Virus record (IMG/VR): IMGVR_UViG_3300037070_001255
Coordinates: 1 to 31,492 of that record
Origin: a virus
DNA length: 31,492 nt
Direction: 5' to 3' (one strand)
A program made the position numbers and the translations under genes. The notes under the pieces were generated by a model. The model made no database searches, was not told the DNA's origin, and saw only the letters and a list, made by a program, of their open reading frames with translations. Shown here one piece after another: positions 29,603 to 31,492 of the stretch. Each line of letters begins with the position of its first letter. Within the stretch, counting starts at the first letter, position 1.

Positions 29603-31172
29603 GCAGGTTCCCCCAGCGGGAGGCTGAGGTGCGGAGCTTCTTCTTGCGCCGGGCAATGATCCTGTCCGTGTAAACCTTGTTGATGTCGTAGACTTCGGGG
29701 TCTTTCTCCACCTTCGGAGGCCGGATACGGTCCGTCATGTGCCGTGCGGCGTAGGAAAGGCAGTCTACCATGTCGTCGTGGGCTGCATTCGGGAACTGCT
29801 GGAGTTCCTGCTCGAAATCGGTCAGCCACGGGGCGCTTTGGGGGAAATAGATGGCTCCAGCCTCAAGAAGCGCTACGGCACTCCACGCCCGAGCAACCTT
29901 ATCCTTGTCCGGGATCAGTTCAATGGTCGCAATGCCTCGGCGGCGGAGCTGCGTAAGCAGTGTCAGGCCGAAAGTGGACTTCTCAATGCCGTGATACCGG
30001 ATTTTGTGCTTGTTGTTGAGCGCTCTTACAAGGGATTCGTGCTCTGCGGACTCAATTCGCTTGCGGAAGAGGTCCAAAAGCAGGATTTCCCGGTCCGGGG
30101 TAACCCCCCAGACGCAGAAAACGGTGTAGTCGCCCGAAGTTTTCTCGGTTGCAGCCAGGTCTGACGTCGTAAAGCACCAAAGCGCCTCCGCTTTGACGGC
30201 TTTCATCACCCCACCTGGGGCGTTATATGAATACTGTAGGCCGTTAGGGGTATGTTGCGGAGTAAAGTACCGGAAGTCCTGGGCTTTGAACATGTTACCA
30301 CCCTGGATGGTCGGCTTCTGCTGGTATTCCGCAGACCACCACCTGGACCCCATGCCCTGCTGAATCTCCCTGAGAACCGGTAGGTCGAAACGCTCGGGCC
30401 AGAGCGGCTCTCCGGGAAGACGGCCCACTTGGTCTAGGCCGGATCCTTCCGGGTGGTCGGCAATAGCCGGGAGGGAGAGCTGATACCAGAGATCCGGGTT
30501 CTCCTGTAGGCAGCGTCCCGCCAGGTCGTCCTCGTGCCAGCGGGTCATCACCATGATGAACACGCAGCCCGGCTCCCTACGGGGAATAACCGTACCCTGC
30601 CACCACTTCCAGTGCTTGTCCCGCACCAGATCCGAATCCGCCTCTTCGGCTGATTTGACGGGGTCGTCAATGACAAACAGGTGGGCGCCCTTGCCCGTGA
30701 TAGGGCCTCCAGCCCCCGCCGTCTTGAGGCCGCCCTGATGGTTGAGAATCGCCCAGTTGCTTTTGGAGGCGGTGGAGGGGTCGAGGTAGATGCCCAGCTC
30801 CGGGTGGGTCTGGATGTAACGGCGTGCGTCGGCGCCGAAGTCCGCTGCAAACTCTGCCTCATATCCCGTAACAATCACCCGGCGGTCCGGATAGCGGGTC
30901 AGGAACCAAGGCGGGGTGGCTCGGGTCAGCAGCTCGGACTTGCCGTGTCTTGGCGGCATGTTCACCATGAGGCGGGAAACGAGGTTGCCGGTAGTTGGAT
31001 GGAACAGTTGGTTTTCTACTAGTTGTGTGGTAATCGAGGAAAGCAGGCGGACATGGGGTGGGGTGAGAAACTCGGGGTTGTTATATTGTGCATAGGCGAG
31101 TGGGCTAGATGTAGCAACCTGGCGTCGGAGTTCTGCTTCGATGCGGTCCAGATCCTGAGTCTTGAGAGCCAT
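29598..31172 (-). CDS. terL: Terminase large subunit
   Basis: 524 residues; the packaging motor that cuts and translocates DNA into the head. ATPase domain: Walker A MPPRHGKS (K78), Walker B LFVIDDP (D169-D170), coupling motif TRWHEDD (210-216). RNase H-like nuclease domain: D338 (TTSDLAATEK), E397 (GIEKST) and D466-D467 (AHDDMVD), which should coordinate metal. The length is usual for the family. The start is ATG 31172 with TATAAT exactly 6 nt upstream, so no RBS. No small terminase is visible in the window; it may lie beyond the right edge or be absent. It is the first gene of the leftward virion operon. Confidence 0.95.
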   Translation of the reverse strand: MALKTQDLDRIEAELRRQVATSSPLAYAQYNNPEFLTPPHVRLLSSITTQLVENQLFHPTTGNLVSRLMVNMPPRHGKSELLTRATPPWFLTRYPDRRVIVTGYEAEFAADFGADARRYIQTHPELGIYLDPSTASKSNWAILNHQGGLKTAGAGGPITGKGAHLFVIDDPVKSAEEADSDLVRDKHWKWWQGTVIPRREPGCVFIMVMTRWHEDDLAGRCLQENPDLWYQLSLPAIADHPEGSGLDQVGRLPGEPLWPERFDLPVLREIQQGMGSRWWSAEYQQKPTIQGGNMFKAQDFRYFTPQHTPNGLQYSYNAPGGVMKAVKAEALWCFTTSDLAATEKTSGDYTVFCVWGVTPDREILLLDLFRKRIESAEHESLVRALNNKHKIRYHGIEKSTFGLTLLTQLRRRGIATIELIPDKDKVARAWSAVALLEAGAIYFPQSAPWLTDFEQELQQFPNAAHDDMVDCLSYAARHMTDRIRPPKVEKDPEVYDINKVYTDRIIARRKKKLRTSASRWGNLL

Positions 31173-31178
31173 AGGGTT

Positions 31179-31184
31179 ATTATA
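31179..31184 (-). promoter_or_regulatory. -10 box for leaderless terminase start, head of virion operon
   Basis: TATAAT on the - strand 6 nt before ATG 31172. The upstream side on the - strand is C-rich (the complement of a G-rich tract), with no -35 consensus. It is the first promoter of the whole leftward virion operon. Confidence 0.62.
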
Positions 31185-31195
31185 CAGGGTTGGTT

Positions 31196-31227
31196 GGGGG
31201 AGGGCGGGGAAGGGGAGGGAAGGCGGG
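31196..31227 (+). other. G-rich tract with quadruplex potential
   Basis: Runs of 5, 3, 4, 4 and 3 G separated by 1-2 nt, then GGCGGG. This fits the G3+ N1-7 rule for a four-strand G structure on the + strand. It lies just upstream of the terminase promoter on its template side. Confidence 0.5.
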
Positions 31228-31239
31228 AGTGTGCGGGTT

Positions 31240-31305
31240 GTGCTGGTGCTAGTATTCCCCCCCTAGAAATATGTTTATCCTGGGGGGGAATATAGTGACC
31301 AGCAC
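31240..31305. repeat. Interrupted inverted repeat with C7/G7 core
   Basis: Outer arms GTGCTGGT (31240-31247) and ACCAGCAC (31298-31305), inner arms TATTCCCCCCC (31253-31263) and GGGGGGGAATA (31282-31292), all perfectly complementary, with an 18-nt loop and unmatched 5-nt spacers. As RNA or cruciform it would form a two-part stem. As DNA it offers two half-sites. A third copy of the outer half-site (as GACCAGCAC) is at 31336-31344. Confidence 0.75.
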
Positions 31306-31307
31306 GA

Positions 31308-31449
31308 CATGCAACTACCTGCGGTTATGTTATACGACCAGCACAGTAGAGCGCTGGGGGTGGACCACTACAGCGCGCGCCCGAGGTGCAGGGGGGTGTG
31401 GGGGTCCGACAGGGTTGCATCATGCAACCCGCCAGTTGCGACATGCAAC
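31308..31449. repeat. CATGCAAC repeats with a 19-bp palindrome
   Basis: CATGCAAC occurs at 31308-31315, 31421-31428 and 31442-31449; the first and third share CGACATGCAAC. The second is half of the palindrome GGGTTGCAT-C-ATGCAACCC (31412-31430); the third faces GTTGC at 31435-31439. These look like operator or iteron sites. Confidence 0.6.
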
Positions 31450-31470
31450 CCGCTCCTTCCCCTCCCCGCA

Positions 31471-31492
31471 GCGCTCCCCTGGGATCGAACCG
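31471..31492 (-). tRNA. Possible 3' part of a tRNA cut by the window edge
   Basis: On the - strand the last bases read GGTTCGATCCC, a perfect T-loop (box B) consensus, followed by AGG and GGAGCGC (possible 3' acceptor strand) and a T discriminator, with no encoded CCA. The second base pair set of the T-stem cannot be fully checked because the 5' part lies outside; one visible position (C against A) would mismatch. Phages often carry tRNAs here, but a chance match or an attachment-site remnant cannot be excluded. Confidence 0.4.

Larger units (their letters stand above)
31173..31492. other. 320-nt non-coding regulatory/packaging-type region
   Basis: No gene with coding character is found in this stretch. 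It contains, in order, the terminase promoter, a G-rich tract (31196-31227), a long interrupted inverted repeat (31240-31305), a second GACCAGCAC copy (31336-31344), a G/C-rich segment (31351-31405), and three CATGCAAC copies (31308, 31421, 31442), and ends in a tRNA-like T-arm. The density of symmetric repeats suggests regulatory protein binding, replication origin or packaging site; which one cannot be told from sequence alone. Confidence 0.6.

Noticed and set aside
31023-31295. 90-codon + strand frame at the right end
   Set aside because: Antisense to the terminase start and running through the G-rich tract; Gly/Glu-rich low complexity.
1-31492. CRISPR array, integrase, transposase or reverse transcriptase (diversity-generating element)
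   Set aside because: I found no regular direct-repeat/spacer pattern, and none of the proteins shows integrase, transposase or reverse-transcriptase motifs. Tip variation in the fibre trio therefore has no visible DGR source.

Overview
This window is a compact, fully coding phage genome segment. The best reading is a tailed phage with podovirus-type morphology that infects an actinobacterium. Morphology is inferred: there is no long tape-measure gene, no tail-tube or tail-terminator set and no tail-assembly chaperone pair. Instead, after portal, scaffold and capsid, the late operon carries an adaptor-like gene, a large nozzle-like gene and three Ala/Gln/Lys-rich proteins that look like internal (ejection) proteins. 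The actinobacterial host is inferred from a gene at 8403-8588 that is recognisably Pup (prokaryotic ubiquitin-like protein), from the r1t-type small holin, and from an endolysin tail with a GTDGGVFGFG-type motif common in actinobacterial wall proteins. No integrase, repressor, CRISPR array or insertion sequence is visible.

Layout. The left arm (1-9151) reads on the + strand: the end of a RuvC-like resolvase, an adenosylcobalamin-dependent (class II) ribonucleotide reductase, a small zinc protein, a SNF2-type helicase, a PD-(D/E)XK nuclease with an Fe-S cysteine set, a Sak4-like RecA-fold ATPase and a DUF669/SSB-like protein. A lysis-type block follows: M15-peptidase endolysin, a small membrane protein, a DEDDy exonuclease flanked by zinc ribbons, a holin, Pup and small unknown proteins. 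The right arm (8958-31172) reads entirely on the - strand and is the virion operon, transcribed from the large terminase at 31172 leftward. It runs through about ten short beta-rich surface or fibre proteins, then portal, scaffold, capsid, three tandem N-terminally identical fibre-like paralogues, adaptor, nozzle and internal virion proteins. The two arms converge with overlapping 3' ends near 8958-9151.

Expression. Several start codons sit exactly 6 nt after a TATAAT box (4115, 13968, 20289, 31172; 7 nt at 6454), which predicts leaderless mRNAs. Within operons most junctions are TAATG or TAGTG stop/start overlaps, implying coupled translation. Two hairpins (20305-20332, 25162-25188) punctuate the late operon.

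The last 320 bases (31173-31492) hold no protein gene. They contain a G-rich tract, a long interrupted inverted repeat, CATGCAAC repeats and, at the extreme edge, a sequence matching the T-arm of a tRNA on the - strand. This looks like the divergent regulatory or packaging region.

The most exciting element is the phage Pup, which ends in Gly-Gly-Glu (the already activated form), is translationally coupled to a holin, and has no Pup ligase or proteasome gene nearby. It would therefore have to use host machinery.
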